A stretch of 64,000 nucleotides of DNA from Ischnura elegans (lineage: Eukaryota > Arthropoda > Insecta > Odonata > Coenagrionidae). The stretch covers positions 88,381,851 to 88,445,850 of the forward strand of contig NC_060256.1 of NCBI RefSeq assembly GCF_921293095.1, read 5' to 3'. Made by a program: the position numbers and the translations under genes. Under the pieces are notes generated by a model that saw only the letters and a program-made list of their open reading frames with translations, was not told the DNA's origin and ran no database searches. This document shows positions 47,001 through 51,760 of the stretch, in pieces (positions within the stretch are counted from its first letter, which is position 1; every line of letters starts with the position of its first letter).

Positions 47001-48514
47001 ATAAGTTACTGTTTTGTCGTGTGGTTATTGTAATGACTTTTTTTTAATGCTTCCATTTCAATTTGGCACAATATTACCTACAGAAATGTCGGATTACTGG
47101 AATTGTACATAAAACAAATCCAAGTCGAAAAAATACATTTTATAGCATGTATTAATTTAGGAATTATGTACATAAATTTCAACTTTGTAGGTGATCTTTA
47201 GTGTAACATTATGCATTTGTCGCGTGCACTTTTCCATCTTGTCCATTAGTGCACCCCGCAACATACATTCCACTTCTTATACCAATTACATTTCATTCAA
47301 TGGTTCTTGCGGATCAGGTTAAAGCATGCAAAAGTGCAATGTAAACAAATGTCAAAAACCACTTGTACATTCTTATGCACATTTTTATTGGTCTATTGCA
47401 TGCCCCTGCTTTCCCTAGTTACATATGTACCTAGTACATCTCTTGGGTGCTAGTGGAAAAGTAATCTTTAAATGGGTCGCATTTGTTGTAACATGTATTT
47501 GTTTTTTTAATCTATTTAAATATTTTATTCATATATTTATCAACTGTCACAAACACTTTGCATATCTAGCTGCACTGTTTGTTCATTTTGTATACATTGT
47601 TTCTCGAGGTCTTTAGTGTCATTATTGCACAAAGCTTACATTTATCTACATTTTTTTTAATCATTGGGCGTATAAAGCATGACATGTGCACATACATGTA
47701 AAGGTCAATTGGATAAGGCTATGGGACAAAATTAAGCAAATACATACTAATTTGGTTGGGGATCCTGCTGCTATGTTTAAGAAATTAAAGTTACTCGTGA
47801 TTTGTGTGTTTGTTAGTTCAATGTATGTATAAACCTAATGAATTCTAATTGTGTATCTGTAAATATTCCAAACTTGGGAAAATTGTACTCTTTTAACTCC
47901 TATTTGACCTTGTGGATTGATTTTTTTGTATGAAAAATTTTTCAATTTCATTTTACATATTTAGAATTCTTACTCAACTTTTACTGTTGGTGGTGTTATT
48001 TGATTTTTTTCACATCTTGAAATCTGTTTCATTAATTAATACCTCTTATAAAAATTACAATTTTCAAATGTATTTATTAATTCATTCAATTAATTAATTG
48101 AAAATTGTATTTTGCCGCCCTCTCACTTTTTTTAGGATTGAGCAGCTTACAGCTCTCATACAGAAAGTCGCGTGCCCACCAAATGGAATATCACTGAGTG
48201 GATCCACTGCTCTGAGCAGCCAAGGGAGCCGTCCAACGAAAGAAGGAACGAGCAAACATTCTCAGGAGGACGTGGGCAGTGGTCTTGCCAACAAAAGTAT
48301 TTCTGCCAACGACAGTAATTCCGACTCAGGGAAAGCCAGCGGATGTGACCGGGAAGACACCAATTCGAGCGGAAGTGCCAGGAAGAAAAAGCCAGAACCT
48401 GACCTCTCTAGCAGCTTGGAATCTGATAGCTCTAATAGTAGCTGTGATAGCAATATGGGAATCACCTCCATCTCCTCACCCGTCACCATGCATGGACCCG
48501 TAACAGATTTGTAG
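11033..48514 (+). CDS. Twelve-exon gene for a 796-residue coiled-coil protein of unknown family (whole span)
   Basis: Join of 11033-11049, 12041-12158, 14521-14706, 21086-21366, 25337-25481, 26040-26331, 29448-29843, 30946-31187, 33764-33885, 34315-34388, 43358-43496 and 48136-48514. All introns are GT..AG and the exon phases chain to 2,391 nt. N-terminal residues 1-350 are low-complexity (Pro, Ser, Gly, His) with a W-rich stretch early on and a P6 run at 309-314. R282-P288 (RRTLSDP) resembles a basophilic kinase/14-3-3 site. Residues ~417-451, ~479-508, ~560-590 and ~630-680 are heptad-like and likely form coiled coils. The tail is Ser/Asp-rich with RKKKPEPD and ends VTDL, like a PDZ ligand. 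A cytoplasmic scaffold or adaptor role is inference only. There is no signal peptide or membrane segment. Introns range from 429 bp to 8,969 bp, most filled with transposons. Confidence 0.85.
11780..11900 (+). repeat. tRNA-derived SINE-like sequence in intron 1
   Basis: Contains a B-box-like GGTCGCGAGTTCGAGGCC (about 11840-11858), preceded by CCTTTCAAACCGAAGG where an anticodon arm would lie, and followed by GGGCTGGGGACCTTTTCTTA. The A-box region (GGTGGCGGCGAGG) is degenerate and the acceptor stem does not close, so this is not a functional tRNA gene. It looks like a SINE head read on the + strand. Confidence 0.5.
12041..12158 (+). CDS. Main gene exon 2
   Basis: 118 nt after the acceptor TTTTTTTCCTCAG, ending CAG|GTAAAT in phase 0. 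It encodes residues 6-45 and includes SVEDWLGGSNF and DPMEADSNPNFPSSQ, acidic and Asn/Ser-rich with no known domain. The frame is confirmed by the split Arg codon from exon 1. Confidence 0.85.
12159..13501. other. Intron 2, left part, nothing recognised
   Basis: AT-rich intronic sequence with no exon, RNA gene or element end that I could support. The right part of the same intron holds the hAT-like MITE at 13510-13862. Confidence 0.4.
13510..13862 (+). mobile_element. MITE family F (hAT-like) with perfect 8-bp target duplication
   Basis: Terminal inverted repeats CAGTGGCGCCGACT (13510-13523) and AGTCGGCGCCCCTG (13849-13862). The flanks TATAGTAG at 13502-13509 and 13863-13870 are identical 8-mers, as expected for hAT transposition. 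At 353 bp it has no transposase; G- and C-rich subterminal blocks (GAGCCCCCTCAA and GGGCCCCCCC) flank an AT-rich core. It lies in intron 2 and is related to the copy at 1517-1760. Confidence 0.92.
14521..14706 (+). CDS. Main gene exon 3
   Basis: 186 nt (62 codons), phase 0 at both ends, acceptor CTTGCTTAAG and donor TAT|GTAAGT. It encodes residues 46-107: DWDHYAAWNTNGPHYP, then HTEMTAPSRLGGHYMPY and a Pro-rich end (PKPGVEPWHY). It is notably rich in aromatic residues, His and Pro, and could be skipped without changing frame. Confidence 0.85.
15008..15287 (-). pseudogene. LINE (CR1/Jockey-like) reverse transcriptase C-terminal tail
   Basis: On the minus strand, 15133-15008 reads CAQIYNHLPTKLERIHELIK, then FKRQLKSFLLENAFYSLAEY and a stop. 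The pattern N.LP..I......FK..LK..LL...FYS..E is the usual end of CR1/Jockey-clade ORF2 proteins. Upstream coding sequence is broken and stops at the MITE boundary at 15288. It lies in intron 3, antisense to the host gene. Confidence 0.8.
15288..18594 (+). mobile_element. MITE family A copy split by a 2.65-kb insertion
   Basis: The left piece, 15288-15353, starts AATAGGGTGGTTTCCT. The right piece, 18007-18594, continues through the rest of the family sequence to GGAAACTACCCTATT. Removing 15354-18006 and one copy of the duplicated 8-mer restores a family A copy of normal length. The right piece carries the intact CRE-like box TGACGTCACGTG at 18401-18412. Confidence 0.93.
15354..18006 (+). mobile_element. 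hAT-like non-autonomous element inserted in MITE A
   Basis: The ends are perfect 16-bp inverted repeats, CAGCCCCCTCCAACTC (15354-15369) and GAGTTGGAGGGGGCTG (17991-18006). A looser second block follows (GGTGGCCCCAAAA left; TTTTGGGGCCAGCC right). Flanking 8-mers AGTACGAA at 15346-15353 and 18007-18014 are identical. The length (2,653 bp) is near that of autonomous hAT elements, but I see no transposase. Its longest ORFs (89 codons at 15598-15867 and 73 codons on the minus strand at 17354-17575) are hydrophobic with no hAT or BED-finger motif. The interior may be decayed or captured sequence. Confidence 0.93.
18660..19480. repeat. GC-rich block with tandem duplications in intron 3
   Basis: Much more GC-rich than its surroundings. 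Two ~80-bp units around GACGAAACGTCTAAACC (about 19068) and GGCGAAACGTCTAAACC (about 19150) are tandem copies; each continues into GAATCACCAACGAGGGTGT-like sequence. Two further ~70-bp units carrying GTGAGGGGA.GTTCGG and AGTCACGT follow at 19318-19435. Overlapping ORFs up to 141 codons on both strands reflect GC content and do not resemble a gene. It is probably the remnant of a retroelement or a GC-rich repeat. Confidence 0.5.
20266..20868 (-). mobile_element. Internally deleted mariner element with transposase remnant
   Basis: The ends are TACCAGGGAGGGGGGCC (20266) and, inverted, TACGAGGGGGGACCC (to 20868), with TA at both borders. On the minus strand, 20780-20421 gives KTDENVKKIHALVYEDRRHT then VDELAEQSSLSWSSVQCILT, the helix-turn-helix DNA-binding part of mariner transposases. 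The sequence then jumps directly to DIPEVKIESKAALPGI, which in full mariners lies near the C-terminus (before ...CF.QW...W..CI...G.Y). The catalytic DD34D core is missing, so the element is about half the ~1.3-kb family length and cannot be active. Confidence 0.9.
21086..21366 (+). CDS. Main gene exon 4 (proline-rich)
   Basis: 281 nt after the acceptor TTTGTTTCTTCCAG, ending TCAAG|GTAATT in phase 2. It encodes residues 108-201, strongly Pro/Ser/Gly-rich: HVIPVPQFPRLPQHQL, SGGGPIPSGGGPPSLLPPP and SSLPSQAYPPHERSSRAHS. It is likely disordered, and the several Pro runs could bind SH3 or WW domains (inference). Other frames are also open here because of GC richness, but only this frame joins its neighbours. 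Confidence 0.88.
21428..21726 (+). mobile_element. piggyBac-like MITE, copy 1
   Basis: Bounded by TTAA and running from TTAACAAAGCGCGGAGCACG to GCATTGAATGTGTTAA. Its sequence matches the element at 22515-24064 in inverted orientation over essentially its whole length (for example GTCAATTGA repeats, AGCAAGCTTTCCTCTTTCGAA, GAACCGTGTGC). TTAA ends with CACATTCA-type termini point to the piggyBac superfamily. It is non-coding. Confidence 0.8.
21727..22245. mobile_element. Putative MITE between two piggyBac-like copies
   Basis: The left end AAGGGCCTATCGCACTAGTAAC and the right end GCTAGTGTGTACGGTACCTTT (about 22221-22241) are imperfect inverted repeats around a ~500-bp non-coding core. No clear target duplication is readable. 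Confidence 0.45.
22799..24024 (-). mobile_element. Repeat family C copy (CAGGGTTCC termini), itself interrupted
   Basis: A reverse copy of the 44258-44866 element. It begins CAGGGTTCCTACT (22799) and ends near GGGTTGGAACCTTG. Landmarks shared with the other copy are CCGTGAAAAAATCTGG, TTGAAGCGCAAGTATTGGTC (minus strand), CCGTGTGCCATGA and AAACCATGAATTTG. It contains the pogo-like MITE at 22820-23406. ORFs inside are not conserved between the copies. Confidence 0.85.
22820..23406 (+). mobile_element. pogo/Tigger-like MITE
   Basis: Ends TACAGTGGAACCTCGTTA (22820) and TATATCGAGGTTGCACTGTA (to 23406), with TA at both borders. Subterminal repeats of (g)CTATA(g/a)CGA(c/g) occur on each side (TATAGCGACACCCCCG left; CGGGGGTGTCGT-like, inverted, right). 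Compared with the other family C copy, it interrupts the sequence next to the TTATA before AAAATTCACG. The length is 587 bp; it is non-coding. Confidence 0.88.
24545..25220 (+). repeat. Dispersed repeat family D, copy 1
   Basis: ~680 bp matching 51072-51760 along its length: TAGCTGT(c/t)GTGGATTTTTC, GGGCCACTCCTCGGCA, TTTATGATCATCCT(c/t)GCTGCAG, GACTCGTGCCAAGATAGGGT and CTCCACCCCAAAAAA at the right end. It has no inverted termini and an A-rich 3' end, so a retroposed (LINE/SINE-like) origin is likely, but no protein is recognisable. Confidence 0.75.
25337..25481 (+). CDS. Main gene exon 5
   Basis: 145 nt, acceptor TTTCTGTGCTTCCAG and donor CAG|GTGAGT. The first base completes the Ser codon split with exon 4. 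It encodes residues 201-249: ASLFGTPGSNYPTMPPVGV, then DSTNYAEQGCYSLPVTT and CSETQIQ. It is uncharged, Pro/Thr/Asn-rich and likely disordered. Confidence 0.88.
26040..26331 (+). CDS. Main gene exon 6 with RRTLSDP site and P6 run
   Basis: 292 nt, acceptor CTCTCACTCACAG, donor ATG|GTGTGT in phase 1. It encodes residues 250-346. A Lys/Arg/His cluster leads into RRTLSDPGLVNSLNLSEF (282-299), where Ser286 has Arg at -3 and Pro at +2, the spacing of a mode-I-like 14-3-3 ligand phosphorylated by a basophilic kinase. PPPPPP (309-314) and a Ser-rich end (PSLSSSMTHG) follow. The out-of-frame Pro/Ser ORF over this exon is a shadow. Confidence 0.88.
26490..28107. mobile_element. 1.6-kb non-autonomous element with 15-bp inverted termini
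   Basis: The ends CAGGGCTATTCTGTA (26490-26504) and TACAGAATAGCCCTG (28093-28107) are perfect inverted repeats. Subterminal regions on both sides are rich in GCG(t/c)AATAT(t/a)ACGC and ATAGCGGC motifs, forming imperfect longer inverted repeats. No transposase is visible; an ORF at 26857-27129 has no recognisable motif. CAGGG ends suggest hAT, but I cannot read a matching 8-bp duplication, so the superfamily is open. It lies in intron 6. Confidence 0.8.
29077..29413. mobile_element. pogo/Tc1-like MITE
   Basis: The termini TACAGTTGAGGACCTAAAAT (29077) and TTTGAGGTCCTCAACTGTA (to 29413) have TA at the borders. Next to each end is a run of TTCTGGATTTCTGG-type repeats that can pair across the element. 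337 bp, non-coding, in intron 6 just upstream of exon 7. Confidence 0.88.
29448..29843 (+). CDS. Main gene exon 7 (first coiled coil)
   Basis: 396 nt, acceptor TTTGTTCCAG, donor GCAG|GTGGGG, phase 1 to 1. It encodes residues 347-478. The first half is charged and Ser/Gly-rich, then comes a Cys cluster (KVVCCCNGW, 405-413), then MKLVEEVTALKECNRKLARE followed by LRETRKELDDLKVML (417-451) with regular leucines, a clear heptad coiled coil. The donor +3 to +5 (GGG) is weaker than the others. Confidence 0.88.
30946..31187 (+). CDS. Main gene exon 8 (coiled coil; frame uncertain in 3' half)
   Basis: 242 nt, acceptor CTTATTTTCAG, donor CGTCG|GTATGT. It encodes residues 479-559 if read straight through, which is the only reading consistent with both neighbours' phases. 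The first half (ELVQELREASRLREEAFLSH) is coiled-coil-like. After about 31094 the straight frame becomes odd (KMMCWWWGKSKW), while the frame one base back reads QEEDDVLVVGQEQMEQTRTF then AERLHLLTAKL, a convincing coil. A small base-call error, a mutation or an unrecognised small intron (31030-31094, donor GTGCGT) may explain this; see findings. Confidence 0.7.
31280..32243 (-). pseudogene. Tigger/pogo-like transposase remnant with one terminus
   Basis: 31280 starts with TACAGTGAACTCCCAACTAT, a pogo/Tigger-type end. On the minus strand, 31950-31778 gives LDQAVFNWLSWAWARIIPIS then GSILQEQARMEALKLGMEL, and a shifted frame adds GWLHKFKRRSNLTSLKICGE. This is the CENP-B/Tc5-type DNA-binding region of Tigger transposases (pattern L..AVF.WF..AR...IPISG..LQEKA). 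Frameshifts and stops are present and the DDE core is absent. The left side of the coding sequence is cut off by MITE A at 32244. It lies in intron 8, antisense. Confidence 0.82.
32244..32911 (+). mobile_element. MITE family A, full-length copy in intron 8
   Basis: 668 bp from AATAGTGTGGTTTCCTATT to GGAAACTACCCTATT. It carries the intact TGACGTCACGTG box at 32719-32730 and the GCTAGCAGGTAGCAG / CCTGCTAGCAGGTAGC inner inverted repeat. It interrupts the Tigger-like remnant on its left. Confidence 0.93.
32910..32948. repeat. Perfect 12-bp hairpin next to MITE A
   Basis: TTCCTGCTTAAG (32910-32921) and CTTAAGCAGGAA (32937-32948) are perfect inverted repeats with a 15-nt loop. The left arm overlaps the last two bases of the MITE. 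It is too isolated to call a gene or terminator. Confidence 0.7.
33764..33885 (+). CDS. Main gene exon 9 (coiled coil)
   Basis: 122 nt, acceptor AATATAATTTTAG, donor AGCAG|GTGAGT in phase 2. It encodes residues 560-600: DVLQLDQDCEQKKLSMRLRR then IEERLNSYKISGETE, highly charged with heptad-spaced Leu/Ile, ending RSS. It must begin in phase 0, which constrains the reading of exon 8. Confidence 0.9.
34060..34200. repeat. Remnant repeat that preserves an empty piggyBac target site
   Basis: Matches 40850-40952 plus 41345-41400 (AATAAAATC.GA.GCAAAA, then TTAATGCTAGGAT, then CATTAGAAT-type sequence). Here the TTAA at about 34139 is uninterrupted; in the other copy a 392-bp element sits at that TTAA. 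It lies in intron 9. Confidence 0.75.
34315..34388 (+). CDS. Main gene exon 10
   Basis: 74 nt, acceptor TTTCTCATTTTCAG, donor CAGA|GTGAGT. Its first base completes Ser600. It encodes LQETDFSLSSAKGAKVPPSE then DINQ, a short hydrophilic linker between coils. It is too short for ORF finding, but both splice sites and phases fit. Confidence 0.87.
35550..37722. mobile_element. 2.17-kb hAT-like element with perfect 8-bp target duplication
   Basis: Begins TAGTGATGGGTCAGTTCGAT and ends GGAATCGACCCATCACTA. Flanks ATAATTTT (35542-35549 and 37723-37730) are identical. Subterminal regions repeat GAATCGG(a/t)ATCG on both sides, typical binding-site arrays of hAT elements. The interior has ORFs of at most ~90 codons and no transposase. 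A block at 35735-35850 rich in TCGAGTCGAGTAGTTGGTAC may be a further nested element. It is in intron 10, the longest. Confidence 0.93.
37731..40240. other. Intron 10 middle part
   Basis: AT-rich intronic DNA. The only structure seen is a direct repeat of about 45 bp, around GCAGAGGTGTGAATAGG at 38572 and 39232, flanking ~640 bp. No exon or element terminus is supportable. Confidence 0.4.
40241..40317. mobile_element. Mariner-type terminus, truncated
   Basis: TACGAGAGGGTATTGAAAAG then TAAGGTCTC is the usual left end of a mariner-type element (GAGGG..ATTGAAAAGTAAGG). Only ~75 bp remain before the family G repeat starts. There is no transposase and no partner end. Confidence 0.6.
40318..40770. 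repeat. Family G element with ~90-bp tandem units
   Basis: Four units of 87-92 bp carry CCCTTAAAAAATATGC, ATACGGTCCCATTATCATTG and TTCATTTTGTATTATGAGGT; the CTTAAAAAATATGC landmarks are near 40345, 40433, 40525 and 40612. The outer borders are G/C-rich (GGGGCACGTGCCCCCC left; CCTGGATCCGCCCCTG right). A single-unit relative lies at 54413-54694 with the same CACTTAAAAAAT and TCCTGGATCTGCCC landmarks. It is non-coding. Confidence 0.8.
40953..41344. mobile_element. piggyBac-like MITE with paralogous empty site
   Basis: TTAA at each border; ends TTAACCCTTGGCTACATG and, inverted, TTAACCCTTAGATACACG, i.e. the CCCT-type piggyBac terminus. 392 bp, non-coding. The host repeat resumes at 41345 with TGCTAGGAT, exactly as in the uninterrupted copy at 34139. 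Confidence 0.9.
41345..42591. other. Mixed repeat remnants in intron 10
   Basis: Contains the right half of the repeat interrupted by the piggyBac-like MITE, a GC-rich dyad-containing stretch (41420-41640, with repeated CACG.....CACGGATG) and a Tigger-like end at about 41850-41895 (GTTTACCCGTG, ATTATTCGAG). An 89-codon ORF at 41911-42180 shows no family features; I do not call it a gene. Confidence 0.4.
42592..43197. mobile_element. piggyBac-like MITE
   Basis: TTAACACTAGCACCGC (42592) and, inverted, TTAACACTGGAAGGGC (from 43197), with TTAA at both borders. Further pairing is seen in GAGAGGTCATTTTAA left versus GAGACCATTTTAAATT right. 606 bp, non-coding, just upstream of exon 11. Confidence 0.85.
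43358..43496 (+). CDS. Main gene exon 11 (coiled coil)
   Basis: 139 nt, acceptor TTTACTTTTCAG, donor AACAA|GTATGC in phase 2. It encodes residues 625-671: GNVGVSQKEECLNHDIALLK then DDIQSLRIELQGMKATQ and NAPLNQSNK. HDIALLKDDIQSLRIELQGM is a clear heptad repeat. Confidence 0.9.
43677..44014. mobile_element. piggyBac-like MITE
   Basis: TTAACATGTTGCGTACGG (43677) and, inverted, TTAACACGTTGTATAGCG (from 44014), TTAA at both ends. Inside the left end the segment GACGAGAATTCTC / ATTCTCGTCATTT is repeated. 338 bp, non-coding. Confidence 0.85.
44258..44866 (+). mobile_element. Repeat family C, intact copy
   Basis: Perfect 13-bp inverted ends CAGGGTTCCCACT and AGTGGGAACCCTG, with further repeats ACCGTGAATAAGCCGTGAAT / ACCTGGAAAAA(a)CGTGAATTTT near each end. 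TCTTT directly flanks both ends, possibly a short target duplication. The other copy (22799-24024) is inverted and interrupted. ~610 bp, non-coding; class II by structure, superfamily not certain. Confidence 0.85.
44870..48130. other. Intron 11, right part
   Basis: AT-rich. A lone pogo-like end (CAGTGGAACCTCGATCTATC at about 45311) is the only element trace I can support. No exon with splice sites in the right phase was found between exons 11 and 12. Confidence 0.4.
48136..48514 (+). CDS. Main gene exon 12, terminal coding exon
   Basis: 379 nt including TAG, acceptor CTCACTTTTTTTAG. The first base completes Lys671, then IEQLTALIQKVACPPNGISL closes the last coil. The rest is Ser/Thr/Asp/Lys-rich and likely disordered, with acidic-serine runs (SNSDSGKASGCDREDTNSS, LESDSSNSSCDSN) and a basic patch RKKKPEPD. 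The C-terminus is TMHGPVTDL; Thr at -2 and Leu at 0 fit a class I PDZ ligand. Read-through upstream of the acceptor in this frame is intronic. Confidence 0.92.
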
Positions 48515-49010
48515 CATCAAAGTAGGCGGCACTGTCTCCTCCCTGACTATCACATTACATACATAGTTGGTGGGAATATTTAAGTTATAAATTAATCAAA
48601 CGACTCACAATACAATCTCTTGCCAAGTAGCCACAAGGAATTTCTAATGGTAAACACTAATTGCTCATTTTACAATAAATATTTCAAGGATGTGAACAAG
48701 CCTTATATGTAATATTTTTTTAATTTAATTCACCACTTGTTTGTGAATGTCGGCCAAATTGGGTTCTTAATAACTAATTATGTGAAAAGGCTGTTGTTAC
48801 CTGCATATTTTGACTCCTTGTGTCATGTACAGATACGTGTACTTGGCATCTTTTACTGTTTCTACCACCCTTGGATACTAAAATGTTCCTCAGAACAGGG
48901 TGAAGGATACCATATTTGTTGGAAAGTACATAACGTCTTTCACTCCTTTATCATTATTTTACTACACTTGTATTTGTTATTCCTCAAATAAATTAAATGA
49001 ATAAAATCCT
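48515..49010 (+). promoter_or_regulatory. 3' UTR and polyadenylation signals of the main gene
   Basis: AT-rich sequence after the stop. AATAAA hexamers lie at 48674-48679, 48987-48992 and 49000-49005. The last two are followed by TTTTTTT and GT-containing sequence, like a downstream element, so cleavage near 49.0 kb is a reasonable guess; the first would give a shorter 3' UTR. Confidence 0.6.
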
Positions 49011-49207
49011 CAGTTTTTTTATGTACATCAAAAAAGTACTATAATGAATGTAGAGGAGCTATCTCACCACATTTTGGAGAAAGCTAGGGTGGTGCGTTCA
49101 TTTGTATTGCCAAATCATCAAATATCCCAAACCTATTTCCACCAGTCATAACTGAAGGAGACAAATTCATAATTACACCTTCCCCAATACATATGTACCA
49201 TGGATCG

Positions 49208-49500
49208 CAGTGAGGGGGGGAAGGGGTTTTGGGGGATAAACCCCCCCCTCCCCCCAGAGCTCAGAGAAATTTTTAAGTTTAATCCGTTTTACTTAATATT
49301 ACCAATAGAATAGCATAGGGGTTAATAAAATACCCCTCAGAAAGCCGTAAAACTCACCATTTTAAACCATTTATCTTAAAATTCTGCAATTTGTTAATCT
49401 AGCACCTACCGCTCATCCTGGTGGGTATTCCATACCCCCACACACCCCGGTATTAGTTGCACCAAAGCACCCCCAGCCTTAATTCCTGGCTGCGCCCCTG
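49208..49500 (-). mobile_element. MITE family E, inverted copy
   Basis: Starts CAGTGAGGGGGGGAAGGGG and ends CTGGCTGCGCCCCTG; corresponds to 268-568 in reverse. Shared core landmarks are GTTTAATCCGTTTTACTT and TCATCCTGGTGGGTATTCCA. ~293 bp, non-coding, just beyond the main gene. Confidence 0.8.
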
Positions 49501-50617
49501 ATGGATCGAACCTAGCTATTTGTACATCTACAGCACAGATCATATGAAGAGGATAGAAGATGGTTCAGGCTGTAATTGCAAATTGCACTACCAGTCAAGT
49601 TCAAACACGTTAAGTACATATCAGTCTTGCAACATGCTAATGCAGTTAGGATTCTAATATTGGTAGTTTTTCCTGCTTTGCTATGAATTGTTGTAGGATA
49701 TTCAGTAATATGGTAATTTTCCATCGATTCCACTGCTAACAATGAAAGAGTCCGATGTTATTCCCACTGTTAAGACGTCACTTGCAGGAACAACTTTGTT
49801 GGAGGCATGTGTTTAAGGGTGGGCCAAAAAATGACATTTTTTTCAGGAAATTTGTCATGTGCAGGAAAGTTGTCAGCTTACCTCATGGTCTCAGATCTGA
49901 ATTTTTTTTACAATCAGATATTGTAAACCACTGGTGTCCGAGCCCTAAAGTTTAACATTTTTCAGAAATTCAGGCTGAATTTCGAGACAAACAAACTATA
50001 GAGAATAAATCACTGCAACTAAGCTCCTTTTAACAATAAGCAAAGACAAATATAACATTCAAGATCATTTTGATAACATTTAAAGCTTATCTGAAGAATT
50101 TCATGGCTTTAAGATAGGTGAGAATGCTCAACAAATTTCGAGTGTATACAACCCATGTGCCACCAAAAATGTCTGGCTGCTTTTGCCACTGTTTGTAAAA
50201 AAAATGTATTTATTTCTGTGACTTAATAACTGTGCCTTAAATAGGTGCTGCAGTCCAAAGTATGCCTTCTTTCCCACATTCGCGCTTTCTTTGATTTCTG
50301 TTATCACTACTTTCCATCATCAATGAGCCTAAATATTTAAAGGAAGGTAGTCTTTCAAATAGATATCTAATTACAGGTAAATGTGCTGAAGGCTCATTTC
50401 AAGTCCTTTTCATCACAATAACCTTCATTATTTCTCATTCATGATAAGGTTCTTTTCTAGAATCAGTTCCATATGCTTAACCACAGTTTTTCATCTCTAT
50501 GCTGAGTGGTACACCTCAGCAGAGGAACAATCTCCCACTGCAAGTTCGTGGCACACAATCAAACCCCAAGGTTACCCTTTCACCCTGAATGTCGGGTGGA
50601 GATGACGAGCATTTCAT
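49501..50617. other. Intergenic, nothing recognised
   Basis: No gene, RNA or element termini identified in about 1.1 kb. Confidence 0.4.
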
Positions 50618-50855
50618 ATGCCCTAAAGGCCGTTGATGCGTAGTTTTCCGCGGCGTTGTCTAGATGATGTCTCCATGTTCCTGGGCTTCACCGCGTGGAT
50701 TTTTCTTTATGACGACAGTTTCTCCGGTATTCCAACCGGCGTCTTCAGGTCGATGCTGAAGACGCCGGTTGGAATACCGGAGAAACTATCGTCATAAAGA
50801 AAAATCCACGCGGTGAAGCCCAGGAACATGGAGACATCATGCCCTAAAGGCCGTT
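50618..50855. mobile_element. Palindromic Penelope-like/hammerhead-type insertion with 17-bp direct repeats
   Basis: Arms 50664-50748 and 50756-50840 (85 bp each) are inverted copies with a single mismatch, separated by 7 bp. Each arm read outward from the centre starts CTGAAGACGCCGGTTGG and continues CCGGAGAAACT(g/a)TCGTC: CUGANGA box, stem-loop II (CCGG..CCGG), then GAAAC, the hammerhead core order. The whole is bracketed by ATGCCCTAAAGGCCGTT at 50618-50634 and 50839-50855, a likely target duplication. Inverted partial dimers with duplications of this size are known for Penelope-like elements. The stem II closing pair (G-A) is broken, so catalysis may be weak. Confidence 0.8.
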
Positions 50856-51072
50856 CTACACGGGGCACGGAATTGCGCAGGTTAGAGCTGCATTTATTTT
50901 AAAATGGCATGGAATTGCGCGAATGCATGAACGAAATTAGAACAGGGGCTATTTTGCCGTCTCGCATTCTCGCATGTGTTCTGCGTTCACTGCTTTACAC
51001 GATGCAATTTTGATCGCGCCTTCGCACATACGTTGGATTGCACAATTCCGTGTACCGTGTATTACGGCATTA
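50842..51072. mobile_element. MITE family H
   Basis: Imperfect inverted ends: GGCCGTTCTACACGGGGCAC then GGAATTGCGCA on the left, and TTGCACAATTCCGTGTACC then GTGTATTACGGC on the right. ~230 bp, non-coding. The palindromic insertion on its left appears to have used this element's end as target. Confidence 0.65.
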
Positions 51073-51760
51073 ATCTTGGGAATAGCTGTTGTGGATTTTT
51101 CAAGGTAAATGACCGGACATCGGCTCTAGCCAATGCAGGGAAAGGATAGTGATCCCCGAGGTAGCTGTTGTCAGATGCATTTGAGCCCGGCCTTAGACCC
51201 AGCATAGCGAGACCTCAGGGCCACTCCTCGGCAATTAAGCACAGCCCTTCCACCCATTTATGATCATCCTTGCTGCAGGAATCTGTTGTAAAGTGGTTAT
51301 ATTGTCATTGGTTTTGGCAATTATACATTTTTTACACTACATTATACATAATTTTGTTGCTCACTACAATTTTTTATACTTTGGAATAAATTCTTCGATT
51401 TGCTCTGTACATTAGCAATTTTTACGCAAAATTTTAGCGTTACAAATAACATACTTCTGGACATTATAGTCTTCGTACCTAGTGTTCAATAAATTTGTTG
51501 TTATCGATGATAGAAATATATTTAAAGTTCCACAATGCTTAAAAAATGTTTGTAATTCTTACAGAAGAGTAAATTATTGAAAATCAAATGCTATATATTT
51601 GGTTTAAAAAAACACTGGTAAAGCAATCAGTTGACCATTGACTCGTGCCAAGATAGGGTTAGAGGGTTTAGTCCAGTGGGCGGGGTAGGGCCGAGAGCCC
51701 CATCTAATTGGGTCCCAAACCGGAAGGATGAGAATACCAGGGTAACTCCACCCCAAAAAA
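51072..51760 (+). repeat. Dispersed repeat family D, copy 2
   Basis: Co-linear with 24545-25220, ending in the same CTCCACCCCAAAAAA. Its downstream flank GGTTTAAAAT then ATTCTTATGCTA (52220 on) corresponds to AGTTTAAAAATATTATTATG at 25237, showing that the Penelope-like insertion at 51771 split the downstream part of this repeat. Confidence 0.75.

Noticed and set aside
48262-48503. Alternative-frame ORFs over the terminal exon
   Set aside because: They do not join exon 11 in phase, and their products are composition shadows.
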